64,000 nucleotides of DNA from G965240365 sp965240365 (GTDB lineage: Bacteria > Pseudomonadota > Gammaproteobacteria > Eutrophobiales > Eutrophobiaceae). Shown here one piece after another: positions 17,987 to 25,949 of this stretch (positions are counted from its first letter, which is position 1; each line of letters starts with the position of its first letter). A program made the position numbers and the translations under genes. The stretch is from assembly GCA_965240365.1 (NCBI GenBank), contig OZ251218.1, positions 1,364,001-1,428,000 of the forward strand, written 5' to 3'. Under the pieces are notes generated by a model. That model did not search any database. It saw only the letters and a list, made by a program, of their open reading frames with translations, and was not told the origin of the DNA.

Positions 17987-18148
17987 CCTCAGGATGGCTT
18001 TGGTATAGGTGAACTGACTGCCGTTATCTGTCAGGATAGTGTGTATTTTAAAAGGGCAGGCTTTGACAAGATGTTCCAGAAACGCCAGGGCATGGTCTGT
18101 GCTCATGCGTTTGAAGAGTTCTGCATAAGCGTATTTTGATACCCGGCA

Positions 18149-18167
18149 CCTGCCTGCTGCAGGCAGG
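18149..18167. repeat. 19-bp palindrome inserted in the IS481-like transposase (second site)
   Basis: CCTGCCTGCTGCAGGCAGG on the plus strand. Deleting 19 bp restores the frame directly after LYLFVGI. The reconstructed target GGCATATGCC is itself palindromic. Confidence 0.9.
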
Positions 18168-18546
18168 TATGCCAACAAACAGGTAGAGTTTTTGTTTGCC
18201 GACATGAAGCTCAGCGATGTCCACGTGCACAAAGCCAATCGGATAATCCTTGAATGTCTTCTTTGGCGTCGCTTCCGTTTGTTCCTGTTTCTGCAGGGCA
18301 TTCAGGTTAGGGCGTAGACTCATAATAACCAGATCACAACAGCAGCGAGTTGTGCGGCAGCGAGGAACGTCTCGGGACATCGGAAAGTTTGAAGTGAGAG
18401 CTGGCGCCAGTCCTTGATGCGGTTGAACATGCGCTCAATGATGTTGCGTGTTTTATAGAGCTCGGTGTCCTATTCGAACTGCACTTTGCGGTTTTTGCAG
18501 GGTGGGATACAGGCTGTTGCTTCGGCCTTGAGCAGCCAGTTACGCA

Positions 18547-18565
18547 CCTGCCTGCAGCAGGCAGG
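18547..18565. repeat. 19-bp palindrome inserted in the IS5 transposase
   Basis: CCTGCCTGCAGCAGGCAGG on the plus strand. Removing it turns a frame break into YDAN-HLRNWLL, as expected for the family. Confidence 0.9.
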
Positions 18566-19010
18566 GATGATTGGCATCGTATCCACGGTCGGCAATGACA
18601 GTGCAGCCCTTGCGAACATGACCCTCAAGGCAGTGACGGGCCTGGGTAATATCAGCCCAGTTGCCCGCCGTCAGGTGCAGGTGGACAGGACGGTCCTGGC
18701 CATCACACACCAGATGCAGTTTGGAATTCAAGCCGCCCCTGGTCTTGCCGATGGCCCGCCCCTGGCTGTTGTTTTTTTTACACCATTGGCGGCAATCCGG
18801 TGGGTTTTGATGTGGCTCGTGTCAATCATCAGCGTGCTGAGGTCTGCGCCCTCACCTGCTAAAGCCTTGAATATGCGTTCGAACACGCCCGCCTCAGACC
18901 AGCGCCTGTAGCGATTGTAGAGCGTCTTGGCCGGGCCGTATTCCTTAGGGACATCGCTCCATCTATATCCCCGCTGAAGACAAAAAATAATGCCTGACAA
19001 GACCCGCCTG

Positions 19011-19029
19011 CCTGCCTGCTGCAGGCAGG
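19011..19029. repeat. 19-bp palindrome inserted in the IS5 transposase (second site)
   Basis: CCTGCCTGCTGCAGGCAGG on the plus strand. Removing it gives RGVARVCDRRVLSGI in frame, matching the conserved N-terminal region of IS5 transposases. Confidence 0.9.
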
Positions 19030-19649
19030 TCGCACACGCGCGCAACGCCACGCGGCTTGTTCGGTAGCAATGGTTGGATTTTTTTGAACTGCTCTTTCGT
19101 TAACCAGAAATTTAGAGACATGAGACCTCCTGAGTTTTTTATCTTGCCGCCATTTTAACTGTTACTTGTTTATAGGTCTACGCCCTAGAAAGCCCATGCC
19201 TTTGCAAACAGCGATGCAGGTTGGAGCGGCTGAGCTTCGGGATTTGGTCCTTCAGACAATCGTAACAATCGTCCAGAGGCAGGCGCGTCTGGCGCCGGAA
19301 TTCACAAATCACCGCTTCCTCTGCCGCGCTTAACACCGAGCGCGAGCTTTTTGACCCCATCTTACGGTCTGCAACGCCTTCCCCTTTGCGTGAACGCCAC
19401 TTGGCCACCGTCTTGGGGTTGATACCGTAGCGCTTCGACAGCTTGCTCAGGCTCTCTTCACTATTTTGTATGTCTCGACGCACCTTCTCTGTCGTGCGGG
19501 CGCAGGCGTGTAATAGTTGTCCCATAATTCACTCCTGTCCAGATAACGATATTGGCTTCGTGTGTATGATAATACTCTATTACTGAACGGGATCATACAC
19601 CTAACTGGCTGCTATAGGCAGCGGCTTGGTCAGCCTCCAACTTTCTGCC

Positions 19650-19678
19650 TTGACATATACGGTTATTCTACCTATACT
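19650..19678 (+). promoter_or_regulatory. Near-consensus sigma-70 promoter for the Liv-P450 operon
   Basis: TTGACA (19650-19655), a 17-bp spacer and TATACT (19673-19678) lie about 215 bp before the first gene. It sits just outside the right end of the IS481-like element and faces the operon. Confidence 0.7.
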
Positions 19679-19842
19679 TGTTGATGTTTCAACTCGCTGG
19701 CTCTCTGAGCCGGTGCTGGAAGCACAAAACCGGCATCTGCCTTAATGAGGGCCGGAAAAAGCAACAAGAGTGTGAAGTCGATACACGCAGGTGTCTTTCG
19801 AGCACTGCGGTGCCAATATCGGCCATAATAACAGCAAAACAA

Positions 19843-19879
19843 AGCTTCCGAAGAAGCTGAATCACGGCCGATAGGCCGT
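19843..19879 (+). promoter_or_regulatory. Two tandem leader hairpins before the first Liv gene
   Basis: AGCTTC-CGAA-GAAGCT (19843-19858) and ACGGCC-GATA-GGCCGT (19864-19879) are two perfect 6-bp stems with 4-nt loops. The second is followed by TTTT and then the GGAGG ribosome site of the gene at 19893. This could be a leader control element or a weak terminator. No known riboswitch class is evident. Confidence 0.4.
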
Positions 19880-19892
19880 TTTGGAGGAAATC

Positions 19893-21056
19893 ATGTCTCG
19901 AATACTATCTCTTATCATAGGGATGTCGGCAGCGTTATGGCTGCCCGGCACCGCTTGGGCCGACACAATCAAGGTCGGCGTCATCGCCCCTTTCTCCGGA
20001 CCGTTCGCACAATACGGCACCCAGTTCCAGCAAGCGATTGAGGTCTATCAGTCGCAGCACGGGACCAGCGCCGGCGATCACGAAATCACGTTCATCTACA
20101 AAGATGTGGGCGGCGTCAATCCGGACCAGTCACGCAGTCTCGCCCAGGAATTGCTGATCCGGGATCGGGTCGATTATCTGGCCGGGTTCACCTTTACGCC
20201 GAATGCCTTCGCCGTGGCGCCGATTATCTCGCAATCGGAAACCCCGACCGTTATTTTCAATGCCGCGACATCCGCGATCAACAAAGAGAGCGAGTTCTTC
20301 CTGCGCACCAGCTATACGCTCTGGCAAGTCTCCGCCCCGATGGCCGAATGGGCCTATGCGCAAGGCATAAGAAGTGTGGCGACGACCGTTACCGATTACG
20401 GCCCGGGCATTGATGCGGAAAACGGCTTTAAGTCGGCATTTGAGGCCAAGGGCGGGAAAGTGGTCGATTCCATCCGCATGCCTCTTTCAACCACCGATTT
20501 TACACCGTTCATCCAGCGCGTCCGCGATCAGGCCCCCGACGCCGTCTTCGCGTTTTTGCCGGGCGGCCCGCCGACTTTCACTTATACGAAAACCTATAAT
20601 GAAAACGGCCTGCGCGCGGCGGGAATAAAGTTTTTGGGCACCGCAGAAACCGAAGAGGTCAATCTGCAAGGATTGGGCGATATGGCGATTGGTCTGACCA
20701 CCGCCTACCATTATTCGGGCGCACATGATTCCGATATGAACCGCGCATTTCTTAGCGCGCTTTCAGAAATACACGGTGATGCGGTTGCCAATTGGGCATC
20801 GGTCGGTGCCTATGACGGCGTTCACCTGATCTACAAAATGGTCGAAGCCGCCGGCAGTGACGGTCCGGCAGCCGTTAAGGCCGCACTGGACATGGCATGG
20901 GAAAGCCCCCGCGGGCCGTTGAAGATGGATCCGCAAACCCGAACGGTGATCCAGAACGTCTATATCCGCGAAGTCGAACGCAATGCCAGTACCGGATTGC
21001 TGGAAAACGCCGAAAAGGGCGTGATCGCCACCGTCGGCGACCTCGGCTGGAAATAA
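19893..21056 (+). CDS. Liv-type ABC transporter periplasmic substrate-binding protein
   Basis: 387 aa from ATG 19893, preceded by GGAGG. Signal peptide residues 1-23 end AWA-D. The mature protein starts TIKVGVIAPFSGPFAQYG, the classic opening of type I periplasmic binding proteins of the LivJ/K class. It captures the substrate for the following LivHMGF permease. Family members bind branched-chain amino acids, amides, urea or aromatic acids. The P450 context favours an aromatic carboxylate, which is inference. Confidence 0.88.
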   Translation: MSRILSLIIGMSAALWLPGTAWADTIKVGVIAPFSGPFAQYGTQFQQAIEVYQSQHGTSAGDHEITFIYKDVGGVNPDQSRSLAQELLIRDRVDYLAGFTFTPNAFAVAPIISQSETPTVIFNAATSAINKESEFFLRTSYTLWQVSAPMAEWAYAQGIRSVATTVTDYGPGIDAENGFKSAFEAKGGKVVDSIRMPLSTTDFTPFIQRVRDQAPDAVFAFLPGGPPTFTYTKTYNENGLRAAGIKFLGTAETEEVNLQGLGDMAIGLTTAYHYSGAHDSDMNRAFLSALSEIHGDAVANWASVGAYDGVHLIYKMVEAAGSDGPAAVKAALDMAWESPRGPLKMDPQTRTVIQNVYIREVERNASTGLLENAEKGVIATVGDLGWK

Positions 21057-21116
21057 CCTCCGGGGCGGCGGGCCGTCCAGTGGCGACCCGCCTTATCCGA
21101 GAGGCCGGGTTTCATC

Positions 21117-21983
21117 ATGGACCTCCTCTTTAATATTGCCATTGACGGCATTGCTTACGGCATGGTCCTGTTTATGATCGCCGTCGGTCTGTCGGTCACG
21201 ATGGGGCTAATGAATGTCGTCAATTTGGCGCATGGCGGCTTTGCCTTGATCGGCGGAGTTCTCGCTCATTGGCTTACTCAGGAAATCGGGATCGGTTTTT
21301 GGTTGGCGATGCCGCTTGCGGTTGCTGGGACAATTGTGCTCGCCCTGCCGCTAGAACGGCTTGTCTACCGCCGGATTTACGGTTTTGGCGAATTACAGCA
21401 GGTTTTGGCCACCATCGGCCTCGCTTTTGTGATGATCGCTAGTGTCAATCTGTGGCAGGGGTCCTCGCTTCTGCCCATTGATCTGCCGGAAAGCCTGAAG
21501 CAAACCGTCGATCTGGGCTTTCGCACATTGCCTGCCCACCGCATCATGGTCATTTTCTTAGGCCTTGCCGCCATCATCGCGCTGTGGATACTGCTGGATA
21601 AAATCCGCTTTGGTATTCGCTTGCGCGCGGCTGTCGACAATCGGGCGACGGCATCTGCGATCGGCATTGATACCGGGCGGATCTATATGCTGACCTTCGG
21701 TCTCGGTGCGGGGTTAGCCGCGCTTGGCGGCATTTTCGGTGCCGAATTGCTGCCGATCGAAGCCTATTACCCGCTGCGTTACATGGTGCTGTTTTTGATC
21801 GTCGTTGCGGTTGGCGGCATGGGGTCGATCTTAAGCAGTTTTGTCGCCGCACTTGGCCTCGGCTTGCTAGAGACCGCCGCGCGTTACCTGATTCCCGATC
21901 TATCGACCATCACCTTTTTCGCCCTGGTGATCATCCTGCTCGCCTTGCGCCCAGACGGCTTGCTCGCAAGGAGTTCAAAATGA
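21117..21983 (+). CDS. Liv-type ABC transporter permease (LivH-like)
   Basis: 288 aa, eight or so membrane helices. It opens LLFNIAIDGIAYGMVLFMIAVGLSVTMGLMNVVNLAHGG, shown here only as the family-typical GLMNVVNLAHGG. The coupling region near GIDTGRIYMLTFGLGAGLAALGG fits LivH. It forms the inner-membrane channel with the LivM-like protein, whose start overlaps it by 4 bp. Confidence 0.9.
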   Translation: MDLLFNIAIDGIAYGMVLFMIAVGLSVTMGLMNVVNLAHGGFALIGGVLAHWLTQEIGIGFWLAMPLAVAGTIVLALPLERLVYRRIYGFGELQQVLATIGLAFVMIASVNLWQGSSLLPIDLPESLKQTVDLGFRTLPAHRIMVIFLGLAAIIALWILLDKIRFGIRLRAAVDNRATASAIGIDTGRIYMLTFGLGAGLAALGGIFGAELLPIEAYYPLRYMVLFLIVVAVGGMGSILSSFVAALGLGLLETAARYLIPDLSTITFFALVIILLALRPDGLLARSSK

Positions 21984-22936
21984 CCAGACCCTTCTTGTTT
22001 CAGGCTGTCCTGATCGTTACCGCAATTACCGCTTACTTCCTGTTTCCTTTCAATCTGGCTTTCCTCACCCGGATTATGATCATGATAATCCTGGTGTTGT
22101 CGATTGATCTCGTGCTCGGCTATGCCGCGATCCCCACACTTGGCCAAGCGGCCATGTATGGCGCGGGCGCTTACGCCGCCGGTCTGTTTGCCATTCACAT
22201 ATGGGCCGATCCCATCGCCGGATTATTCGTCGGTGCGCTCGCCGGTGGCATACTGGCCTTTGTGTCGGCACTGGTGTTGGTGCGCACACATGGGCTGACC
22301 GTGATTATGCTGACGATTGCGGTTGCGCAAATTTGTGCGGAGATCGCCAATCGGGCACGCGACATCACAGGGGGCGCGGACGGATTGCGCGGGATTCGTA
22401 TGGACCCGTTATTCGGCGTGTTCGAATTCGATTTCATCGGCCAAACCGCTTATTGGTACGCGCTCGCCGTCGTATTGGTTGTACTCGCGGTGTTTTCGGT
22501 GATCGTGCGATCCTCATTCGGACTGACATTGCGCGGCATTCAAGAAAGCCCTGAGCGGATGTTAGCAATCGGCGCGCCGGTATATTGGCGCCGGGTCGGC
22601 GCTTATTCCATCGGTGGTATTGCCGCAGGCATTGCCGGGGCTTTGACGGCTCAGATCACGCAGCTCGTCAGCTTGCAAAGCTTTTCCTTCACGCTCTCTG
22701 CCGAGGCTCTGATCATGCTGATCTTAGGGGGAACCGGTCGGCTTTATGGGGCGGTGATCGGCACCGTGCTGTTTATGTGGGTACATCACACCGCCGCCGC
22801 CAACGACCCGTTTAACTGGCTTTTCGTCATCGGCGCGATGGTTTTGGTGGTAGTCTTCTTCTTGCCGGGCGGGTTGATTTCCGCGCCCCAAACGGTGCTT
22901 CGTATTATTCGGGGGTATCGTCATGCAGGGACTTGA
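21980..22936 (+). CDS. Liv-type ABC transporter permease (LivM-like)
   Basis: 318 aa, polytopic. GYAAIPTLGQAAMYGAGAY near residue 45 and the later RGIQESPERMLAIG and GGTGRLYGAVIG motifs are LivM hallmarks. It overlaps the LivH-like gene by 4 bp and the LivG-like gene by 14 bp, indicating tight coupling. Confidence 0.9.
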   Translation: MTRPFLFQAVLIVTAITAYFLFPFNLAFLTRIMIMIILVLSIDLVLGYAAIPTLGQAAMYGAGAYAAGLFAIHIWADPIAGLFVGALAGGILAFVSALVLVRTHGLTVIMLTIAVAQICAEIANRARDITGGADGLRGIRMDPLFGVFEFDFIGQTAYWYALAVVLVVLAVFSVIVRSSFGLTLRGIQESPERMLAIGAPVYWRRVGAYSIGGIAAGIAGALTAQITQLVSLQSFSFTLSAEALIMLILGGTGRLYGAVIGTVLFMWVHHTAAANDPFNWLFVIGAMVLVVVFFLPGGLISAPQTVLRIIRGYRHAGT

Positions 22937-23669
22937 GGTCAAGAACCTCTCCAAACATTTCGGGGGTCTCACGGTTGCACAGGATATCACCTTTGATCTG
23001 CCCCCCGGCGCGCGCAATGCGCTGATCGGTCCGAACGGAGCCGGGAAAAGCACGCTCGCCAATTTGATTACCGGCATCTTGCAGCCCAGCGGCGGAACGA
23101 TCTCGTTTAACGGGCATGATATCGGTGGGGTGAGCGAAGTGCGGCGCGTGAAGGCTGGTATCGCTAAGACATTTCAGATCACGACATTATTCGCCCGGCT
23201 GACGGTGCGCGAAAACCTTCGTTTGGCGCTGATCGAAAGGGAAGGGCGCGGCTTTGCAATGTTCAGACCCGCTGAGGCCAATGCACAAACGGAAGCGGAG
23301 ATTGATGGCCATTTGGCACAATTTAACTTGACGGGTTTGGCTGATCGGGCGGTGCGTGACCTCGCCTATGGCCAGCAACGCCTTGTTGAAATGGCCCTAA
23401 CCCTCGCCTTGCGGCCCAAGCTGCTTATTCTTGACGAACCGGCCGCCGGTGTTCCGTCAAGTGAAACCCATCTTGTTATCGATGCCATTGAATCTCTGCC
23501 CGAAGATCTTGCCGTGCTGATCATTGAACATGATATGGACCTGGTCTTTAAAGTCGCACAATCGATCATCGTGCTGGTTCAAGGCAAGATTCTGATCGAA
23601 GGAACGCCGGAGCAGATCGCCGCCGATCCTGACGTCCGCGAACTCTATTTGGGAGGCGGGCATGGGTGA
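22923..23669 (+). CDS. Liv-type ABC transporter ATPase (LivG-like)
   Basis: 248 aa. Walker A GPNGAGKST (about 37-45), signature region DLAYGQQRLVEMALTL, Walker B LLILDEPAAG and H-loop IIEHDMDLV are present. It powers the importer with the LivF-like ATPase. An unusual VPSSETHLV follows Walker B, where GMN-type sequences are more common. It overlaps both neighbours. Confidence 0.9.
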   Translation: MQGLEVKNLSKHFGGLTVAQDITFDLPPGARNALIGPNGAGKSTLANLITGILQPSGGTISFNGHDIGGVSEVRRVKAGIAKTFQITTLFARLTVRENLRLALIEREGRGFAMFRPAEANAQTEAEIDGHLAQFNLTGLADRAVRDLAYGQQRLVEMALTLALRPKLLILDEPAAGVPSSETHLVIDAIESLPEDLAVLIIEHDMDLVFKVAQSIIVLVQGKILIEGTPEQIAADPDVRELYLGGGHG

Positions 23670-24384
23670 ACCGATCCTTGAATTGCAAAACGTCACCGCC
23701 GGATACGGTCCCACCCATATCCTGCGCGATGTTTCTTTTTCTTTGGTACATGGTGAACGGCTTGCCGTGATCGGGCGCAACGGTGCAGGCAAAACCACGC
23801 TGCTCAACACCATCATGGGTTTGACCAAGGTGCATTCAGGGCAGATACGGGCTTTGGGTACAGCGCTGGACCGCTATGCACCGTTTCAGCGCAATGCCCG
23901 CGGTCTTGGCCTTGTGCCGCAGACACGCGATATTTTTCCCTCTCTTTCCGTTGAGGAAAACTTGATTGCGGCCATGCGTGGCGATGCCTCTCTTGAAGAA
24001 GCCTATACGCTGTTCCCGCGATTGAAGGAACGGCGGCGCAATGGCGGTACCCAGCTTTCGGGCGGGGAACAGCAAATGCTTGCGATTGCCCGCACGCTCA
24101 TGACCCGTCCGACCATCCTTTTGCTTGATGAGCCGCTTGAAGGGCTTGCTCCCGTTATTTGCGAACAGCTTATGGCCGTCTTTGAAACGCTTGCCGCCGA
24201 TGCGACTTGCGCCGTCATGCTGGTTGAACAGCATGTGGAAGCTGCACTGAGCTTCGCATCACAGATCATTTTGATGGCGAATGGCCGAATCGTTCACGAT
24301 GGCAATGCCGAAAAGCTTCGTCGGGACCGCGCACTGCTGGACCGCCATGTCGGTATTGGGCTTGAAACCAAAGAGGACGCATAA
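23662..24384 (+). CDS. Liv-type ABC transporter ATPase (LivF-like)
   Basis: 240 aa. Walker A GRNGAGKTT, Q-loop VPQTRDIFPSLSVEENL, signature LSGGEQQMLAIARTLM, Walker B LLLDEPLEGLAP and switch VEQHVE are all intact. It is the second ATPase of the importer. It ends 2 bp before the P450 gene, which ties transport and oxidation into one transcript. Confidence 0.92.
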   Translation: MGEPILELQNVTAGYGPTHILRDVSFSLVHGERLAVIGRNGAGKTTLLNTIMGLTKVHSGQIRALGTALDRYAPFQRNARGLGLVPQTRDIFPSLSVEENLIAAMRGDASLEEAYTLFPRLKERRRNGGTQLSGGEQQMLAIARTLMTRPTILLLDEPLEGLAPVICEQLMAVFETLAADATCAVMLVEQHVEAALSFASQIILMANGRIVHDGNAEKLRRDRALLDRHVGIGLETKEDA

Positions 24385-24386
24385 TC

Positions 24387-25610
24387 ATGCTTATCGAAGG
24401 ACATATGCCGATCGTGCCACCCCCGGACATGCCGGTCTGGGACATTGACCCTTATGACGTATCGATCCTAAGCGACCCTTGTTCTTATTACGCGGAACTA
24501 CGTTCCAAGGGGGATGTGGTCTATATTCCGAAATACAGCATTCTTGCCGTCGGGCGTTACGAGGTTACCCGCAAAGTGTTCAGCGATCACGAAAACTTCG
24601 TGTCTTCACGCGGTGTCGGCATGGATGATTTCAAGCTGGAAAAACCCTGGCGTCCGCCATCACTTCTGTTAGAGGCCGATCCGCCCGATCACACCAGAAC
24701 GCGCAAGGTGATGGCCCGGGCGCTATCGCCAAAAATCGTGAAAACATTGGCCGGTATGTTTCGCGATAAGGCCGATGAAATCATCGGCACTCTGGTGCAA
24801 AAAGGCTCTTTTGAAGCCGTCACCGAATTGGCCGAGACTTTTCCGACAACGGCCTTTCCCAAAGCGGTCGGCATGAAAGACGTCAATGCACGCTATCTGG
24901 TCGATTACGGTGCAATGGTGTTTAACGCGATCGGACCTGACAACGCGCTGAGGCGTACGGCAATGGCGCAAGCCGGCACCATCGTTCCGTGGATCACCAA
25001 AGCGTGTAGACGCGAACGGCTGAGCGAAGACGGGCTGGGTGCGCTCATCTATGGCGATGTCGATCAGGGAGAGATCACCGAAGAGGAAGCCGGGATGCTG
25101 GTGCGCTCTTTCCTATCCGCCGGTGTCGATACCACGGTGACCGGAATTGGCAACGCGCTTTGGTGCCTTGCCCATAACCCCCAGCAATGGGAAAAGCTGA
25201 AAGCCGAGCCGAAGCTGGCGCGACCCGCTTTCGAGGAGGTGCTGCGTTACACCTCACCGGTGCATAGTTTTGCAAGAACGGCGGGCCATGACACCGATAT
25301 AGCGGGCTTCCCAACCCTGGAAGGCAGCAAGATCATTTGTGTGCTCGGTGCTGCGAATATGGACCCCGATAAATGGGGTGATCCGGAGATTTTCCGCATC
25401 GACCGCCGCCCTCAGGGGCATATGGCCTTTGGCGCAGGCATTCACGGCTGTGTCGGTCAGAACATTGCCAGGGGCGAATTGGAAGCCGTGCTTCAGGCCA
25501 TGACCGAGCAGGTCGATCGGATCGAACTGGCCGGGCCGCCTGTCTGGCGTCCGAACAATGCCATTCATGCGCTTGATCGTCTTCCTATCAAATTCATCCC
25601 AAAGCGCTGA
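24387..25610 (+). CDS. Cytochrome P450, CYP199-like aryl-carboxylate monooxygenase
   Basis: 407 aa, soluble bacterial class I type. The heme motif FGAGIHGCVG has axial C355, ExxR is E284/R287, and the I-helix acid-alcohol pair is D248/T249 in SAGVDTTVTG. Similarity to CYP199A enzymes is strong over RGVGMDDFKLEKPWRPPSL and the I-helix. CYP199A4 positions recalled for carboxylate binding (R92, S95, R243, S244, S247) correspond to R89, S92, R240, S241 and S244 here, at a constant offset of three. Pocket residues F182 and F298 correspond to F179 and F295, but F185 is replaced by I182. Predicted reaction: oxidation, especially O-demethylation, of para-substituted benzoates or related acids. Its redox partners follow directly. 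Confidence 0.88.
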   Translation: MLIEGHMPIVPPPDMPVWDIDPYDVSILSDPCSYYAELRSKGDVVYIPKYSILAVGRYEVTRKVFSDHENFVSSRGVGMDDFKLEKPWRPPSLLLEADPPDHTRTRKVMARALSPKIVKTLAGMFRDKADEIIGTLVQKGSFEAVTELAETFPTTAFPKAVGMKDVNARYLVDYGAMVFNAIGPDNALRRTAMAQAGTIVPWITKACRRERLSEDGLGALIYGDVDQGEITEEEAGMLVRSFLSAGVDTTVTGIGNALWCLAHNPQQWEKLKAEPKLARPAFEEVLRYTSPVHSFARTAGHDTDIAGFPTLEGSKIICVLGAANMDPDKWGDPEIFRIDRRPQGHMAFGAGIHGCVGQNIARGELEAVLQAMTEQVDRIELAGPPVWRPNNAIHALDRLPIKFIPKR

Positions 25611-25626
25611 TATAAGAAGAGCCGAT

Positions 25627-25947
25627 ATGATACGTGTAACTTATATTACCGCTGACGGAGAACAGACCACGGTGGAAGCCAAGGAAGGTAGCACCGTCAT
25701 GCATGTCGCGATTGCCAATGGTATTGACGATATCCTCGGCGAATGCGGCGGTTCGATGATGTGCGCGACGTGCCACTGCTATGTTGATGACGGCTGGACA
25801 GAGAAGTCGGGCTCGCGTGAAGATGGCGAAAATGATTTGCTTGAATGCGCCGTATCGGAGGTTAAGCCGACCTCCAGACTTTCCTGTCAGATTAAGCTGA
25901 CGCCGGAACTCGACGGTCTTGTCGTTCACTTGCCGGAGGATCAGTAA
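25627..25947 (+). CDS. 2Fe-2S ferredoxin, P450 redox partner (Pux/HaPux type)
   Basis: 106 aa from ATG 25627. Cluster ligands are C40, C46 and C49 in GECGGSMMCATC, plus C87. The vertebrate/putidaredoxin-type spacing CX5CX2C marks the class used by CYP199 and CYP101 systems. It carries electrons from the reductase downstream to the P450 upstream. The gene is 16 bp after the P450 and 2 bp before the reductase. Confidence 0.9.
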   Translation: MIRVTYITADGEQTTVEAKEGSTVMHVAIANGIDDILGECGGSMMCATCHCYVDDGWTEKSGSREDGENDLLECAVSEVKPTSRLSCQIKLTPELDGLVVHLPEDQ

Positions 25948-25949
25948 CC

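Larger units (their letters stand above)
18320..19121 (-). pseudogene. IS5-family transposase (two-frame type), inactivated
   Basis: Starts MSLNFWLTKEQFKKIQPLLP at 19121 after AGGAGG and ends ALAAVVIWLL-type at 18320. A run of eight A at about 18773-18780 joins two frames by minus-one slippage, which is normal for this group. Real lesions are two 19-bp palindromes (19011-19029 and 18547-18565) and a TAG after KVQFE. Removing the palindromes gives RVCDRRVLSGIIF and YDANHLRNWLLKAEA, which are good family motifs. The C-terminal ERMFNRIKDWR segment carries the catalytic Glu. Confidence 0.8.
18310..19185 (-). mobile_element. IS5-family (IS427-group-like) insertion sequence nested in the IS481-like element
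   Basis: 876 bp between inverted repeats GGGCGTAGAC (18310-18319) and GTCTACGCCC (19176-19185), with a TA duplication at 18308-18309 and 19186-19187. Excising the element plus one TA rejoins the IS481-like transposase in frame (GLS followed by NLNALQ). The length and TA target fit the IS427 group. Confidence 0.85.
17629..19525 (-). pseudogene. IS481-like transposase, broken only by three insertions
   Basis: From ATG 19525, an N-terminal helix-turn-helix region (KLSKRYGINPKTVAKW) runs to HGLS and is interrupted by IS5. It continues as NLNALQKQ, FVHVDIAELHVGKQ (first catalytic D), ILTDNGSQF (second D) and TNGQVERMNR (catalytic E), ending at a TAG at 17629 just outside the inverted repeat. Two frame breaks coincide exactly with 19-bp palindromes at 18149-18167 and 17968-17986. 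Removing them gives GICRVSKYAYAEL and AILRRGKGPARRHRFT in frame. With IS5 also removed, about 350 uninterrupted codons result. Confidence 0.8.
17634..19599 (-). mobile_element. IS481-family-like insertion sequence, interrupted by an IS5 element and two palindromes
   Basis: Terminal inverted repeats TGTATGATCCC (17634-17644) and GGGATCATACA (19589-19599) bound the unit. Removing the IS5 element with one TA, and two 19-bp palindromes, leaves about 1.05 kb, normal for IS481. Target duplication is not obvious. The element is the left neighbour of the foreign-looking Liv-P450 operon. Confidence 0.75.

Noticed and set aside
18773..18780. Run of eight A in the IS5 transposase as a disabling frameshift
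   Set aside because: Minus-one slippage at such a run is the normal expression mode for this IS group; true lesions are the palindromes and the TAG.
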